Assembly (NCBI GenBank): GCA_025352825.1
Contig: JANXSG010000041.1
Location: 1-64,000 of the forward strand
Reading direction: 5' to 3'
DNA length: 64,000 nucleotides
Origin: Chthonomonadaceae bacterium
GTDB taxonomy: Bacteria; Armatimonadota; Chthonomonadetes; Chthonomonadales; Chthonomonadaceae
Below are positions 9,315-20,744 of this stretch, piece after piece; position 1 is the stretch's first letter; the number at the start of each line of letters is the position of its first letter. Under the pieces are notes generated by a model. It was not told the DNA's origin and searched no databases. It saw only the letters and a list, made by a program, of their open reading frames with translations. The position numbers were made by a program, and so were the translations under genes.

Positions 9315-11466
9315 TTAATTGATAGTGATTGTTCCACTGCTAGTTGAAGTAATGTAGCTGCTATCCCCTGAAAAAGATACTGTCATTGCTTGAGTTCCTG
9401 GAGCAGTCCTAGGTGGTATTTTATATCTGAATGTGCAAAATCCATTTGTTTGAGTAACAGATGTTCCCACGGTTTGGCTATTCACAGATAGATTAACAGT
9501 TCTGTCGAGAATTGGCATTCCGAAGACATCCCAGAGTCGAGCAGTTATAGTTACAGTTAGATTTGCTGTGCCTGATCGATTCCAAACAAAGATTCTCGAA
9601 TCGAACTTCTTGATTGTGAGAGCTCCAACCCCAGACGAACCATTGTAGACTGTGTCTCCGCTAAAGTTTACTGTGATAGTTGCCGTTGTTACTCCTAATG
9701 TATTGGAGACTGTGTAGAGTAATCGCCCAAATCCGAGACTATCTGTTACCGCTGCTCCAATCTTGGAGCCATTAACGCTGAAATCGACTGATCTATTTGC
9801 CGCCACATGCCCGCTATCATTCAATACTCGGCATAGGAATGTTATTCTTTGGTCAACAGCTGCTGTATAATTATTTATCTGTATAGAGGTATTGGATCGG
9901 GAGACGGTGAGTACAGTTGAATATGCGATGGGCTTGTACGAGTTATCTCCAGCGAAAGTAGTGGTGAGAGTATGTGGACCAGATGCAGTCTCCTGCGGAA
10001 GCATATAGATGAGTTGTGCCGTACCATTTGAGCTCGTTATCGCACTTCCTATAACTGAGTTATCAAATAGGAAAGTTATTTTTCTTCCGGAAATCGAGCT
10101 CCCGCTGGAAGTCAATAGCCGTGTTGGAATAACAAACTGTTTTGCGGCCTTGGCAGTTAAGGTATTCAGCAAAATCTTGGTATCTGCAATGATCGCTGTC
10201 AAAAAAACAGATTTACCTACCGGGTCGTACTGTGTGTCGCCATCATAGGAAACTGTAATAGTTGACTGGCCTACCGAGAGCGTGTCTGGAATCAGATATC
10301 GCATACCTGTCAAACCGTATCTATCGGTGATTCCAGAGCCGATCCTGTTTCCATTTAGAGTGAATTTTAAGGTTTTACCCTGAATTGCTTTGCCAAAATT
10401 AGAATGCAGTTGTGCTTGCAAATTCACAATTGATCCGACCATACCTGCGGTTGGAGTAATCTGAATATCAGGGGTTATCCCGGTGCGTGAAAGGGCCAGA
10501 GTGTGATCATACCCGGCTGAAACAGCTCCTATTCCAGAAAGCCCGATAGCTTGCACTGGTGTGTTAATATATTCGATATTTGTGCCATCCCCAATTTGCC
10601 CAGCGTAATTATATCCCCACGACCAAACTGCGCCATTAGCTTGCAATGCAACGCTGTGATATCCTTTGACAGAAATTCCGACAATATCAGCCAAGCCCTC
10701 TTTTTTGGTTATTTGTGTCAATGTATTATTAAATGCATTGTTGAACACTACAGACCAAACTCAACCATCATTTTTGAGTGCCAGTGTTTCATGGTTACCT
10801 TCAGCCATGGCTACAATTCCAGTTAGTTCTTTCATTTGAACAGGTAGGTTGAATTCTTTCCCGTGAACAGGTAGGTTGAATTCTTTCCCGGCAAAACCTT
10901 CGGAAAATCTACCCCACACCCAAACTGTGCCATCATTCTTTACCGCAATTGTATTGTTTTCAGTCCCTAAAATATTCATAATGTTCGATAGACCCTGTAC
11001 CATATGCGGAATACTGTTGTCAGTGTAGGTTTCATTACCTAGTTGACCGTAAAAATTCGCCCCCCCATGCCCACACGGTACCATCATAATTTAAAGCTAA
11101 ACTATGTTCACCACCAGCTGCTACTGCTATTACATTTGAGAGATTTGGAACTTGAATGGATACATCACTACGAATATTTGTACCATTTCCAAGTTGCCCA
11201 AAATCGTTATCTCCCGATGCCCAAACAGTACCATCACTCCTAAGTGCTAGATTGTGATCAGTTCCCGATGCCACAGTTGTAATCCCCGTTAGCCCGATAG
11301 CAGGAACCGCCACGTTACTAAATCCAAATTCACCATTTCCAAGTTGTCCCCAAAAGCCGCTGCCCCATGAGAAGACATGCCCTTGTCCATTCGAAGCAGT
11401 TAATACGAGTAGATGAACCAGAATGAATGCCACAGTACAAGCAGCTCTGCGAGGTATTGTAAACAT
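9315..11466 (-). pseudogene. RCC1-repeat protein with C-terminal Ig-like repeats, disrupted
   Basis: Three ORFs (11035-11466, 10761-11087, 9315-10748) read as one protein: SDGTVWASGDNDFGQLGNGTNI.., NDGTVWVWG.., GAVWSWGYNYAGQIGDGTN.., then Ig-like repeats (TLKFTLNGNRIGSGITD.., NRSVDFSVNGSKIG.., NRTVNLSVNSQTVG..). Broken by a frameshift at a C-run near 11060 and an in-frame TGA near 10758. Confidence 0.75.
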
Positions 11467-11802
11467 TATAAAACCTTCCTAAAATTACATAGATCGTGAT
11501 GCGGTTAGTTCGTGGTCTTCAACATAACACACCTGGAAGCTTAGATATTTGTTCCGAGTATTTCATTCAAATCGATAATTCAATATACTGGAGGATATTA
11601 GAGAATAATTTCTTATTATACGTGTCTTTGCCTTAATATAGTCTACTACATAAACCATTCCAAATCTTGTAAATTTGTCAGTATTTATACGTTTATTCTA
11701 TATCAGAGATTAAGGATTTATTAAGACAGGTGTCATTGAATGTTATAACATGATAGTAACATAATATCATTGAGTTAATCTATGCGTTGAAATATTATCT
11801 CT

Positions 11803-13263
11803 TTAAGCAAGAATGGGCTTGATAACTTCACCGCTGACGTCAGTGAGGCGCATGTTTCGACCGTTATAGGGGTATGTAAGTTTGGTATGCTCTATGCCCA
11901 GAAGGTGAAGAATAGTAGCGTTCAAATCGTAGACTGTTTGGGGATTATCGGCAGCGAGATAGCCTATCTCATCCGAGGAGCCGTAGATGGTTCCGCCCTT
12001 AACTCCCCCTCCGGCAAGCCAGACCGAGAACGATTTCGGGTTGTGATCCCGGCCGACACTTCCCTCCGTGAATGGCATCCTGCCGAACTCCGTGTGGAAT
12101 ACGATCAGAGTATCTTCCAATAGTCCGCGCTGTTTTAGATCCTTGATGAGCCCGGCAATCGGCTGATCTACTTCGCGTGCACGCCTCTCATGATTAGGGA
12201 CGATGGCGTTGTGCGCATCCCAACTCTGATCGAATACACCGCCGCCGCTATATATCTGTACAAACCTTACTCCACGCTCCACCAGTCTCCGAGCTAGCAG
12301 GCATTGGCGGCCAACAATCTCGGTTTCGGGTCGGTGCAGGCCATAGAGTGTTTTGGTCGCTTCGCTTTCACGGCTGAGATCGACCGCTTCAGTAGCTTCT
12401 GACTGCATGCGATAGGCGAGTTCGTAAGATCGAATTCTTGCCGCCAACTCCTGTTCCTCAGGTCGGTCGCGCAGGAACTCTTCGTTCAGTTTGCCGATAA
12501 ACTCTATCGATTCTCTCTGTTTCTCAGGTGATAATCCAACAGGGGGCTTGAGATTCAGTACCGGCAAGCCGGTGCTGCGAAATTGAACTCCTTGATAGTT
12601 GGAAGGAAGAAATCCGGAATTCCAGTTGCCTGCGCCCCCGCCGACCAGTGCACGAGGATCGGTCATAACGACGAAAGCGGGCAGGTTCTGGTTCTCGGTT
12701 CCTAATCCATATGTCACCCAATTGCCCAGCCCCGGTCTGCCGCTGATGATCGAGCCTGTGAGCATGTGATAGACCGCTGGAACGTGATTATTACTGTCCG
12801 ACTTCATGGATCTTACGAGCGCGATGTCGTCTGCGCAGCCACCGATATGAGGAAGAAGATCGGAGACCGGCATACCACATTTTCCGTATGGCTTGAACTT
12901 CCACGGACTTTTCATGAGTTTGCCAGGAGCGCTGCGGCCACCTGTATCGAACCCGGGTCTGCCGGCTACAGAAACGCCATTCTGACGTTCGAGCTCAATC
13001 TTAGGATCGAATGTGTCGATGTGACTGATCCCTCCAAACATGAATAGCGAGATGACTCGCTTGGCCTTGGCCGGGAACATCGGCGGTTTCGGAGCTAGTG
13101 GATCGACGGAACCATTCAGTCCATAGGCAGATACAGGCTGTAATAATCCGTCCGAACCAAGCATGCAAGCAAAAGCTAGGCTGCCTATACCTCCGCCTGC
13201 TCTCGCCAAAAACTCTCGGCGCGCTATATATTGTGAACTTTTATGATCGTCATGATTTAGCAT
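11803..13263 (-). CDS. DUF1501 domain-containing protein
   Basis: 486 aa; RREFLARAGGGIGSLAFACML; AKRVISLFMFGGISHIDTFDPK; EFGRMPFTEGSVGRDHNPKSFSVWLAGGGVKGG. Confidence 0.93.
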   Translation of the reverse strand: MLNHDDHKSSQYIARREFLARAGGGIGSLAFACMLGSDGLLQPVSAYGLNGSVDPLAPKPPMFPAKAKRVISLFMFGGISHIDTFDPKIELERQNGVSVAGRPGFDTGGRSAPGKLMKSPWKFKPYGKCGMPVSDLLPHIGGCADDIALVRSMKSDSNNHVPAVYHMLTGSIISGRPGLGNWVTYGLGTENQNLPAFVVMTDPRALVGGGAGNWNSGFLPSNYQGVQFRSTGLPVLNLKPPVGLSPEKQRESIEFIGKLNEEFLRDRPEEQELAARIRSYELAYRMQSEATEAVDLSRESEATKTLYGLHRPETEIVGRQCLLARRLVERGVRFVQIYSGGGVFDQSWDAHNAIVPNHERRAREVDQPIAGLIKDLKQRGLLEDTLIVFHTEFGRMPFTEGSVGRDHNPKSFSVWLAGGGVKGGTIYGSSDEIGYLAADNPQTVYDLNATILHLLGIEHTKLTYPYNGRNMRLTDVSGEVIKPILA

Positions 13264-13360
13264 ATCTTTTGCTCTTCTTTAATTTTTGGGCGTCGGGATT
13301 GAAACTCCGTGCTGGAACAGTTTTCACAGATTATAGAGTAGCACACAGGTTCATCTTTAC

Positions 13361-14803
13361 CTAAGTAATCAACTCATGAATTACATTTCCGTGAACATCC
13401 GTCAGGCGGCGATCAATGCCATTATTATGGAATGTGAGCTTTTTGTGATCTATACCGAGTTGATGCAGTACCGTTGCATGCAGATCATAGCAGTAGGTGG
13501 GATTGACTTCTGCTTTATAGCTCCAGGCATCACTCTGACCGTAAGTTGTACCACCTTTAATGCCACCTCCAGCCAGCCAAGAACTGAAAGTATACGGGTT
13601 GTGATCTCGCCCTTTACTTCCCTGACTACATGGCATCCGTCCAAACTCTGTTGTCCAAATGACGATAGTATCGTCCAGCAGACCACGTGCTTTCATGTCC
13701 ATAATCAGTGCTGCGGATGGCCGATCCATCTCAGCTGCCATCATCCCATGATCACGAGCTAAATCCTCGTGTGAATCCCAATTTCTGCGGGGAAATCCAT
13801 TGTCGGCTCCGCTCCATACCTGCACGAAACGAACTCCTCGCTCCAGCAGTCGGCGTGCGATCAGGCATCTTCGTCCGAAATCCTCGGTAATGGGCTTGTC
13901 CAGACCATAGAGATTCTTAATGGCACTATTTTCTTTAGAAATATCCAGCACTTCCGGTGCACTAAGCTGCAATCGTGCGGCAAGTTCATACGATTGAATG
14001 CGGGCTTCCAGCCGAGAATCACCAGTATGTTTGCTGAAATGATCTCGATTGAGATCATTCAGCAGATGGAGACCTTCCGACTCCGATTCAGGAGTAATAA
14101 ACGATTTCGTCGGAGGATTGAGATCAAATATCGGATTTTTTGATCCCGGGCGGATCATAGTGCCCTGATATGCCGCCGGGAGGAAACCTGCGCCCCAATT
14201 TGCTGGCCCATTGGGAGCAAACCCCCGCATATCGGGCAGAACCACGAATGCGGGCAGGCTGTCGTTCATCGAACCCAGCCCATAACTAATCCACGACCCC
14301 ATGCTGGGGAACCCTGGCAGAACAAAACCCGTGTTCTGCATGAAGGTAGCAGGGCCATGAACATTTGATTTCGATACCATCGAATTGATAATCGCAATGT
14401 CGTCGGCACAGTTGGCCAAGTTTGGAAGAAGCCCGCTTATCCAGAGGCCGCTATTCCCATGCTGTTTCCATTCCCATGGGCTCTGCATCACACTTCCCGG
14501 AGAACTCTGGAACAGCTCTATTTTGGCTCCGGGATCGAACGGCTGTCCTTTTCTTTTAATCAGTTCCGGTTTATAATCGAATGTATCTACTTGACTTGCA
14601 GCACCGGACATAAATAGCTGAACGACTCTTTTTGCACTCGCTTTATGATGGAGTCCGCCGTTTAAATCCTGGCGGCCCTTGCCAAATTTCTCGGTCTCTG
14701 CGAGTGCGCCCTCGGAGCCTAGCAAATACGACAGGGCAATACCACCCAGACCTCCTCCGGCCTTCCAAAGTAATTCACGACGATTAATCTCTTTTGGTAT
14801 CAT
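13361..14803 (-). CDS. DUF1501 domain-containing protein
   Basis: 480 aa; RRELLWKAGGGLGGIALSYLLG; AKRVVQLFMSGAASQVDTFDYK; TTEFGRMPCSQGSKGRDHNPYTFSSWLAGGGIKGG. Confidence 0.93.
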   Translation of the reverse strand: MIPKEINRRELLWKAGGGLGGIALSYLLGSEGALAETEKFGKGRQDLNGGLHHKASAKRVVQLFMSGAASQVDTFDYKPELIKRKGQPFDPGAKIELFQSSPGSVMQSPWEWKQHGNSGLWISGLLPNLANCADDIAIINSMVSKSNVHGPATFMQNTGFVLPGFPSMGSWISYGLGSMNDSLPAFVVLPDMRGFAPNGPANWGAGFLPAAYQGTMIRPGSKNPIFDLNPPTKSFITPESESEGLHLLNDLNRDHFSKHTGDSRLEARIQSYELAARLQLSAPEVLDISKENSAIKNLYGLDKPITEDFGRRCLIARRLLERGVRFVQVWSGADNGFPRRNWDSHEDLARDHGMMAAEMDRPSAALIMDMKARGLLDDTIVIWTTEFGRMPCSQGSKGRDHNPYTFSSWLAGGGIKGGTTYGQSDAWSYKAEVNPTYCYDLHATVLHQLGIDHKKLTFHNNGIDRRLTDVHGNVIHELIT

Positions 14804-14865
14804 TCAAAAACTCCAATAACTATGAGAACTGTAAATTTTTTCTTTGATAAAACATTTCTCAGTTT

Positions 14866-17800
14866 TCAGTCCAGAAATAGAAACTCATTCGTATTGAACA
14901 GAAGTCTGCATGTGTTAGCCAGGCCGCGCCGTTTCGCAAAACGAATTACTTTTTCTATTTCGCCAAATGCCGGTTTGCGTCCAAGTACAGTTCTATAGAG
15001 ATCATTGATTTGAGCATCAATTGTCGCATTTCTTTTCTGTAAGCCGGCAGAAAACAGTTCGGACTGTTGAACCATGAAAGGGTCATTCCACATAATTAAG
15101 GCCTGCAGTGCGGTAAGTGTCGTGTTTCTGACCGGAGTATTGATGTTGGGATCTGCGCAGTCCAGACACTCCAAAAAGGGGTTTTGAACACTGCGTACCT
15201 GAAAACAGTAGACCGCTCTTCTCCAGGCTGAAGAACTTAGTATTTTGTCCAGATCGAAATGATCGTATCTTGGCGAGTAGTCATACGTGTATTTGAAGAC
15301 CTCATAGCCGGGGCCACCCATTTTTAGATTTAGAGTTCCGGCCTTCGCGAGCACGCTGTCTCGAATTTCTTCGGCATCCAGACGTGTGCGATTCATTTTC
15401 CACAGCAGTCGATTATCAGAATCCAGTTTTTCAAACGCAGCATTCCCTTCGGATGACTGCATATATACTGAGCTAAGCATGATGATACGATGAAGCTGCT
15501 TTAACGACTGTCCATGTTCCAAAAGATAACAGGCAAGCCAGTCAAGCAGTTCAGGGTGCGTTGGGGCTGACCCATTCTTGCCGAAGTCGTTCGGCGTGTC
15601 TACAATTCCTTTGCCGAAATGATAGTGCCATACTCGGTTCACAATGGAACGCCAGGTGAGCATATTTTGTTGAGAACTGATCCATTTCGCGAGCGAAGCC
15701 CGGCGGTCACCTTCACTATCAGTATCCTTCAAAGCAAAAACTGCATTCAGCCCGGGAACACAACTTAGCGCACCCGCTCGAACTAACTCCCCATGCTGTT
15801 CCACATCTCCGCGCCTCAGCACCCATATAGGACGTGGGGCATGCGTCACAAGCGCGAATACCTGATTCGGTTTTAGCATATGGTTAAGCTCTGTCAAAGT
15901 TTCCTTTAATTCCTTTTTCAGAGCGGCTAAAGCAATTAACAGTTCCTGACTTATCAGCGCGTAATGTTTCTTTTCACGCTCATCTAATAGAGTTCTAATG
16001 GTCAATGTATAGCCAAGTTTCTGCTTTAGCAGGTCTCTTGCGCTGCCCGAAGTGTAGTCCGGAAGAGAGGTACGGCTGTCGAAACCATCTACGAGATATT
16101 TAGCGCTCCATCGGCCATCTTCAATAGAATCTCTTGCAGTTATTATGGCTCCACGCGCGACGTTTCTCCCATTGGATTCGACCTGGACTTCTCCCAATGC
16201 AAACACAAAGTCGTAATTTCGCTTCCAGAGCTTTGTAGCTGTGATAAGAACATAACGGGCCGTAACATCTTGAAATTGAAACAGGGTTGGAATATCCCAT
16301 AAACTAGCATCATCTGCCTTAGTGCAGTCAACGATGTTGGTTTTCTGTATGAAATCAGAAGTATCCGAAACTTCGATTCTGAATCGCGCTGGAAATCCGA
16401 ATCCCGGGGTATCTCTGAAATCAACTGGGCGCGCTGGAAAAAGGATAACGGAACTGAGCGGAAAAGATTTGCCTAAATCAATTTGTACCCATTTTATCTG
16501 ATCTGGAGTTTTAGATATCAGACTATGATATCCATTGGTTTCACTCGCTGTACCTGGTATTTTAGGTAAAGAGTTCAGTTTGAATCTTTCCAATTCAAGC
16601 TTCTTGTCGAGTTCAATCAGCTCCGGACTGCCGAGACTGTCGATCTTTTTTTGAAGAGTATCCCTATCCTGAGTCAGGGATGCGACTCGTGATGTTAGTA
16701 CAGCACGCTGTTTCATACGTTCGGGAGATTCATAAGGGCGATCACCGCGCTCTACACCAGAAAATACTGCCTGCAGTCGATAGTAGTCACGCTGGGGAAT
16801 TGGGTCAAATTTATGATCATGGCAGCGGGCACAATGGACAGTCATACTGTCGAAGGTAGCCAAAGTGTTGGCAGCCATATCATCACGGTCGAGAAGACGT
16901 GTCTTCTCCTTTTCAACAGTGCCTTCTTTTAATTCTAGATTCCCCACGGCATCCCAGGGCCCGGCAGCGATAAATCCAGTGGCTATCAGCGCCTGTGAAT
17001 TCAGAGGAAACAACACATCCCCCGCTATCTGTTCCTGAATAAATCGGCTGTATGGCATATCCGCATTGAACGAGTTGATGACGTAGTCTCGATAGGGCCA
17101 AGCATTATCTCGCCTGGTATCCTTATCGTATCCATGCGTATCGCCATAGTGTGCGAGATCTAGCCAGTGGCGCCCCCAACGTTCCCCGTATCGTGGTGAA
17201 GCTAACAGCCGGTCAATCAGCTTTTCATAAGCATTCCGGCGAGTATCTTTGATAAAAGCATCCATTTCAAGCGGCGAAGGGGGCAGCCCGGTGAGATCAT
17301 ACGCTGCGCGTCGAACGAGTATACGCTTATCCGCTCGACGAGAGGGCACAAGATTCTGATGTTCTAATTTGGCAAGAATAAAGGCGTCGATAGGCGTCCG
17401 CACCCAAGCTTTGTGTTTTACAGTCGGAATAGTCGATTTGCCAATGGGCAGAAAGGCCCAGTGTGTTATTAAATTCTGTGATTTATGTCCGCCTGGCCAT
17501 TCAGCGGCTGCCTTCACCCATCGTGTCAAGAGCGCAATCTGCTCTTCATTTAATTTTCCTTTGGGCGGCATCTGAAGGGATTTATCGGAGTAGTCAATAG
17601 CTTTCAACAAAAGGCTCTGTTCGGGATGCCCTGATGCTATCGGGGATCCTCTGCCGCCGCCGCGAAGTATTGCATCTCGGCTATCCAGGCGTAATCCACC
17701 CAGCTGCTGCTTCTGACCATGGCAGGAGAAGCAGGATGTTTTGAATAGAGATTGTACCTGCTCCTCAAATTTATTAATATTTTGCTGTGAATCCGATGCG

Positions 17801-17880
17801 AAGGAAAATATAGGGATTGAGATGCAAAAAAACGAAAAGATAAAAAAAATCGAACCATAGGTTTTGGATAATATTTTCAT
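14866..17880 (-). CDS. PSD1 family protein: cytochrome c / DUF1549 / discoidin-like insert / DUF1553
   Basis: 1004 aa; CFSCHGQKQQLGGLRLDS, VRRAAYDLTGLPPSPLE, YGERWGRHWLDLAHYGDTHGYDKD, RNRVWHYHFGKGIVDTPNDFG-like region, TRLDAEEIRDSVLAKAG. Confidence 0.93.
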   Translation of the reverse strand: MKILSKTYGSIFFIFSFFCISIPIFSFASDSQQNINKFEEQVQSLFKTSCFSCHGQKQQLGGLRLDSRDAILRGGGRGSPIASGHPEQSLLLKAIDYSDKSLQMPPKGKLNEEQIALLTRWVKAAAEWPGGHKSQNLITHWAFLPIGKSTIPTVKHKAWVRTPIDAFILAKLEHQNLVPSRRADKRILVRRAAYDLTGLPPSPLEMDAFIKDTRRNAYEKLIDRLLASPRYGERWGRHWLDLAHYGDTHGYDKDTRRDNAWPYRDYVINSFNADMPYSRFIQEQIAGDVLFPLNSQALIATGFIAAGPWDAVGNLELKEGTVEKEKTRLLDRDDMAANTLATFDSMTVHCARCHDHKFDPIPQRDYYRLQAVFSGVERGDRPYESPERMKQRAVLTSRVASLTQDRDTLQKKIDSLGSPELIELDKKLELERFKLNSLPKIPGTASETNGYHSLISKTPDQIKWVQIDLGKSFPLSSVILFPARPVDFRDTPGFGFPARFRIEVSDTSDFIQKTNIVDCTKADDASLWDIPTLFQFQDVTARYVLITATKLWKRNYDFVFALGEVQVESNGRNVARGAIITARDSIEDGRWSAKYLVDGFDSRTSLPDYTSGSARDLLKQKLGYTLTIRTLLDEREKKHYALISQELLIALAALKKELKETLTELNHMLKPNQVFALVTHAPRPIWVLRRGDVEQHGELVRAGALSCVPGLNAVFALKDTDSEGDRRASLAKWISSQQNMLTWRSIVNRVWHYHFGKGIVDTPNDFGKNGSAPTHPELLDWLACYLLEHGQSLKQLHRIIMLSSVYMQSSEGNAAFEKLDSDNRLLWKMNRTRLDAEEIRDSVLAKAGTLNLKMGGPGYEVFKYTYDYSPRYDHFDLDKILSSSAWRRAVYCFQVRSVQNPFLECLDCADPNINTPVRNTTLTALQALIMWNDPFMVQQSELFSAGLQKRNATIDAQINDLYRTVLGRKPAFGEIEKVIRFAKRRGLANTCRLLFNTNEFLFLD

Positions 17881-18076
17881 TTCAAAATTCCGTCAAATTA
17901 AAAGTTGAAGAGCTGGGGTATTGATCGCGATGCTAGATCAATAATACAACAGGGATAAGTGATTATCCTCTATGTGGAACGAGAGCATTAGGTGTATAAT
18001 GATTGTACAAAACGTTTAGATTGAATAAATGGCATTTGTCTCCGGAAATATTAACATTTAGAGGATCAATAGAAGC

Positions 18077-19594
18077 ATGGCGGAATTCACAGATGAACTA
18101 ACACCCAGAGAGATTGTCGCGGAGTTAGATAAGTATATCGTTGGGCAAAAAAATGCAAAGCGAGCAGTTGCGGTCGCGCTTAGAAATCGATACCGCCGCC
18201 GCATGCTTCCGGAAGAGATGAGAGATGAAGTAATCCCAAAAAATATTTTAATGATTGGGCCTACAGGAGTAGGGAAAACAGAGATCGCCCGCCGGCTCGC
18301 GAGCCTCGCAAAAGCGCCATTTGTTAAAGTAGAAGCAACGAAATTTACTGAAGTGGGATATGTTGGCAGGGACGTCGATTCGATGATTCGCGATTTGTTG
18401 CAAGTCTCTATCAGACTGGTGGAAGCAGAGAAAATTGCTGAAGTGAAACCAGCGGCTGAAGAACGTGCCATCATGCGGATCGTCGATATCAAACAGCCAT
18501 TAAAAGCACCCGCTACTCGCAAAAAGGGATACGATGAGAATAATGAACCTCCGGATCTTACCAGAGCTATTCGTCAGATGATGGGCCCGCTTCTTGGAAA
18601 TATGCCAGAACCTGAACCCGTACGAAATGCAGAGCCTCCAGAGCCAGTAAGAGATAATACAGTAGAACTGGAGGAAGAAAAAAAAGACACCGAACGACGC
18701 GAGCGAATTCGTACTTCCTTAAAAAAACAGATCGAAACAGGCGCTCTCGACGATGATAAAATCAAAATAACGGTTGAAGAGAGCCAGGGGGTCCCTTTCA
18801 TGCAGGTATTTTCCCCACAGGGCATGGAAGAGATGGGCATGGACGTTCAGAGCGCCTTGGGAGGAATGATCCCTAAGCGGCACAAACAGCGAGAGGTGAC
18901 CGTTGCAGAAGCGAAACAGCTCTTTACGCAGGAAGAGGCGCAAGCGCTTATTGATAGAGACGGACTTATTCGAGAAGCGATCTATCGGGCGGAACAGTCT
19001 GGTATTATTTTCGTAGATGAGATTGATAAGATTGCAGGGCAGTCTCGTGCAGGTGGATCAGGCGGCGGTCCGGACGTCTCTCGGGAAGGTGTTCAACGTG
19101 ATATTCTACCTATCATTGAAGGATCCACTGTCACTACTAAATTTGGTCCTGTCCGAACCGATCATATCCTTTTCATAGCAGCTGGGGCATTTCATGTCTC
19201 CAAGCCATCTGATCTCATCCCAGAGCTGCAGGGACGGCTTCCTATTCGAGTTGAGCTTGAAAACCTGACGGAATCGGATTTCAAACGAATTTTGACTGAA
19301 CCGCGAAATGCTCTTACGCGGCAGTACTCCTCACTCCTTGCGACAGAAGGGGTGACTGTCGAATTTAACGATGATGGTATATCCGAGTTGGCGCGGGTGG
19401 CGGCAGAAGTCAATCGACGTAGTGAGAATATAGGAGCGCGCAGACTGCATACCGTACTAGAAAGACTGCTGGAAGATGTGTCATTTCAAGCGCCGGATAT
19501 CGAAGAGAAGATGATTTTAGTAGATGCTGCGTATGTACGCCATCGACTGGAAGATATCGTCAAGGACGAGGATCTGAGCAGATATATATTGTAA
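18077..19594 (+). CDS. hslU: ATP-dependent protease ATPase subunit HslU
   Basis: [71 protein letters not shown]-terminal DEDLSRYIL. Confidence 0.97.
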   Translation: MAEFTDELTPREIVAELDKYIVGQKNAKRAVAVALRNRYRRRMLPEEMRDEVIPKNILMIGPTGVGKTEIARRLASLAKAPFVKVEATKFTEVGYVGRDVDSMIRDLLQVSIRLVEAEKIAEVKPAAEERAIMRIVDIKQPLKAPATRKKGYDENNEPPDLTRAIRQMMGPLLGNMPEPEPVRNAEPPEPVRDNTVELEEEKKDTERRERIRTSLKKQIETGALDDDKIKITVEESQGVPFMQVFSPQGMEEMGMDVQSALGGMIPKRHKQREVTVAEAKQLFTQEEAQALIDRDGLIREAIYRAEQSGIIFVDEIDKIAGQSRAGGSGGGPDVSREGVQRDILPIIEGSTVTTKFGPVRTDHILFIAAGAFHVSKPSDLIPELQGRLPIRVELENLTESDFKRILTEPRNALTRQYSSLLATEGVTVEFNDDGISELARVAAEVNRRSENIGARRLHTVLERLLEDVSFQAPDIEEKMILVDAAYVRHRLEDIVKDEDLSRYIL

Positions 19595-19916
19595 CAATAC
19601 ATTAACAATATTCGATTAAATGAATGTCTACGCAAGCTGCGTTCCAAACGATTGATGTCGGAAGATATTTTTTTGGACAGGATTTACCGGATTTAAAGGA
19701 TTAATTTGTAGTACAAGAATAGCTAATGTGCGCGGTGCATAGCATTTATTTTGCGGACTTAATTCTGTAAATCGGGTTATTCCTGTATTAAAATTTAGAA
19801 AAGTTACTTCGAGCGCACGCGTCTGATATTTTTGATTATTTTGCTAGAGTCGCATCTTTTGAATCAGGATTAATCAACCTGCTTCGAGATACTTCTCCAG
19901 GGGGGAGATTTTTCAA

Positions 19917-20744
19917 ATGACTATGACAGCTTCGATTTTAGACCGACTGAGTACTGAGTATCCGCTTCAGCCAGAAGTAATAGCTAGTTTTCGTGAAAAC
20001 GGGCATGTGATGCTTCCTGAGTTATGTAACCTCGCCGAAGTTGACGAAGTTAGATCCGTATTAAATGGCGCAGTTGCCCGGTTGAATACAGAAGTGCGGC
20101 CACTTGAAGAGAGAGATACATACGGCAAGGCATTCCTTCAGATAATGAATCTCTGGGTCAACGATAAAGCAGTACAGAAATTTGTACTTGCTAAACGATT
20201 TGCAAAGGTGGCTGCGGAACTTATGGGTGTTGAGGCTGTGCGCTTGTATCATGATCAGGCGCTTTACAAAGAAGGTGGCGGCGGGCACACTCCATGGCAT
20301 CAGGACCAGTACTATTGGCCATTAGATACGGTAAATACAGTAACTATGTGGATGCCATTAGTGGATGTGCCTATCGAAATGGGTGCTCTAACTTTTGCGA
20401 GTGGTTCACACAAATCAGGATTTATGGGCAGCATCGAGATATCGGATAGATCGCAATCGGAATACGATATGTTGGTGAAAGAGAAGGGGTATCCTGTTCG
20501 CAATCAGGTAATGAAAGCAGGAGACGCCACTTTTCACTCAGGCTGGACTCTGCATTGCGCTCCCGGAAACGCAGGAACAACCACCCGTGAAGTGATGACG
20601 ATTATTTACTACGCCGACGGAGTCAATATATTGCCAGTTCTGGATAACAAGAACCGTGAAAACGATCTTGATTCCTGGTTTCCAGGTGTAAAGATTGGTG
20701 AGCCTGCGCTCAGCAGATTAAACCCTCTCCTGTATAGTCGATGA
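19917..20744 (+). CDS. Phytanoyl-CoA dioxygenase (PhyH) family protein
   Basis: VRLYHDQALYKEGGGGHTPWHQDQYYWPLDTVNTVTMWMPLVDVPIEMGALTFASGSHK; HxD and distal H (TLHCAPGNAGTTTREVMTIIYYADG). Confidence 0.92.
   Translation: MTMTASILDRLSTEYPLQPEVIASFRENGHVMLPELCNLAEVDEVRSVLNGAVARLNTEVRPLEERDTYGKAFLQIMNLWVNDKAVQKFVLAKRFAKVAAELMGVEAVRLYHDQALYKEGGGGHTPWHQDQYYWPLDTVNTVTMWMPLVDVPIEMGALTFASGSHKSGFMGSIEISDRSQSEYDMLVKEKGYPVRNQVMKAGDATFHSGWTLHCAPGNAGTTTREVMTIIYYADGVNILPVLDNKNRENDLDSWFPGVKIGEPALSRLNPLLYSR

Noticed and set aside
10755-10760. In-frame TGA in the RCC1 gene as possible Trp recoding
   Set aside because: Other genes in the window, e.g. miaA and the zinc-finger gene, end in TGA, and RCC1 repeats expect a small residue (DGTVW) there. 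Pseudogene is simpler.
18058-19413. Minus-strand ORFs inside hslU (154, 88, 74, 73 aa)
   Set aside because: Antisense to a well-supported core gene, low-complexity composition.
19650-19702. ggacaggatttaccggatttaaaggatt tract downstream of hslU
   Set aside because: Resembles a common AT-rich intergenic motif but no second copy or structure was found in the window.
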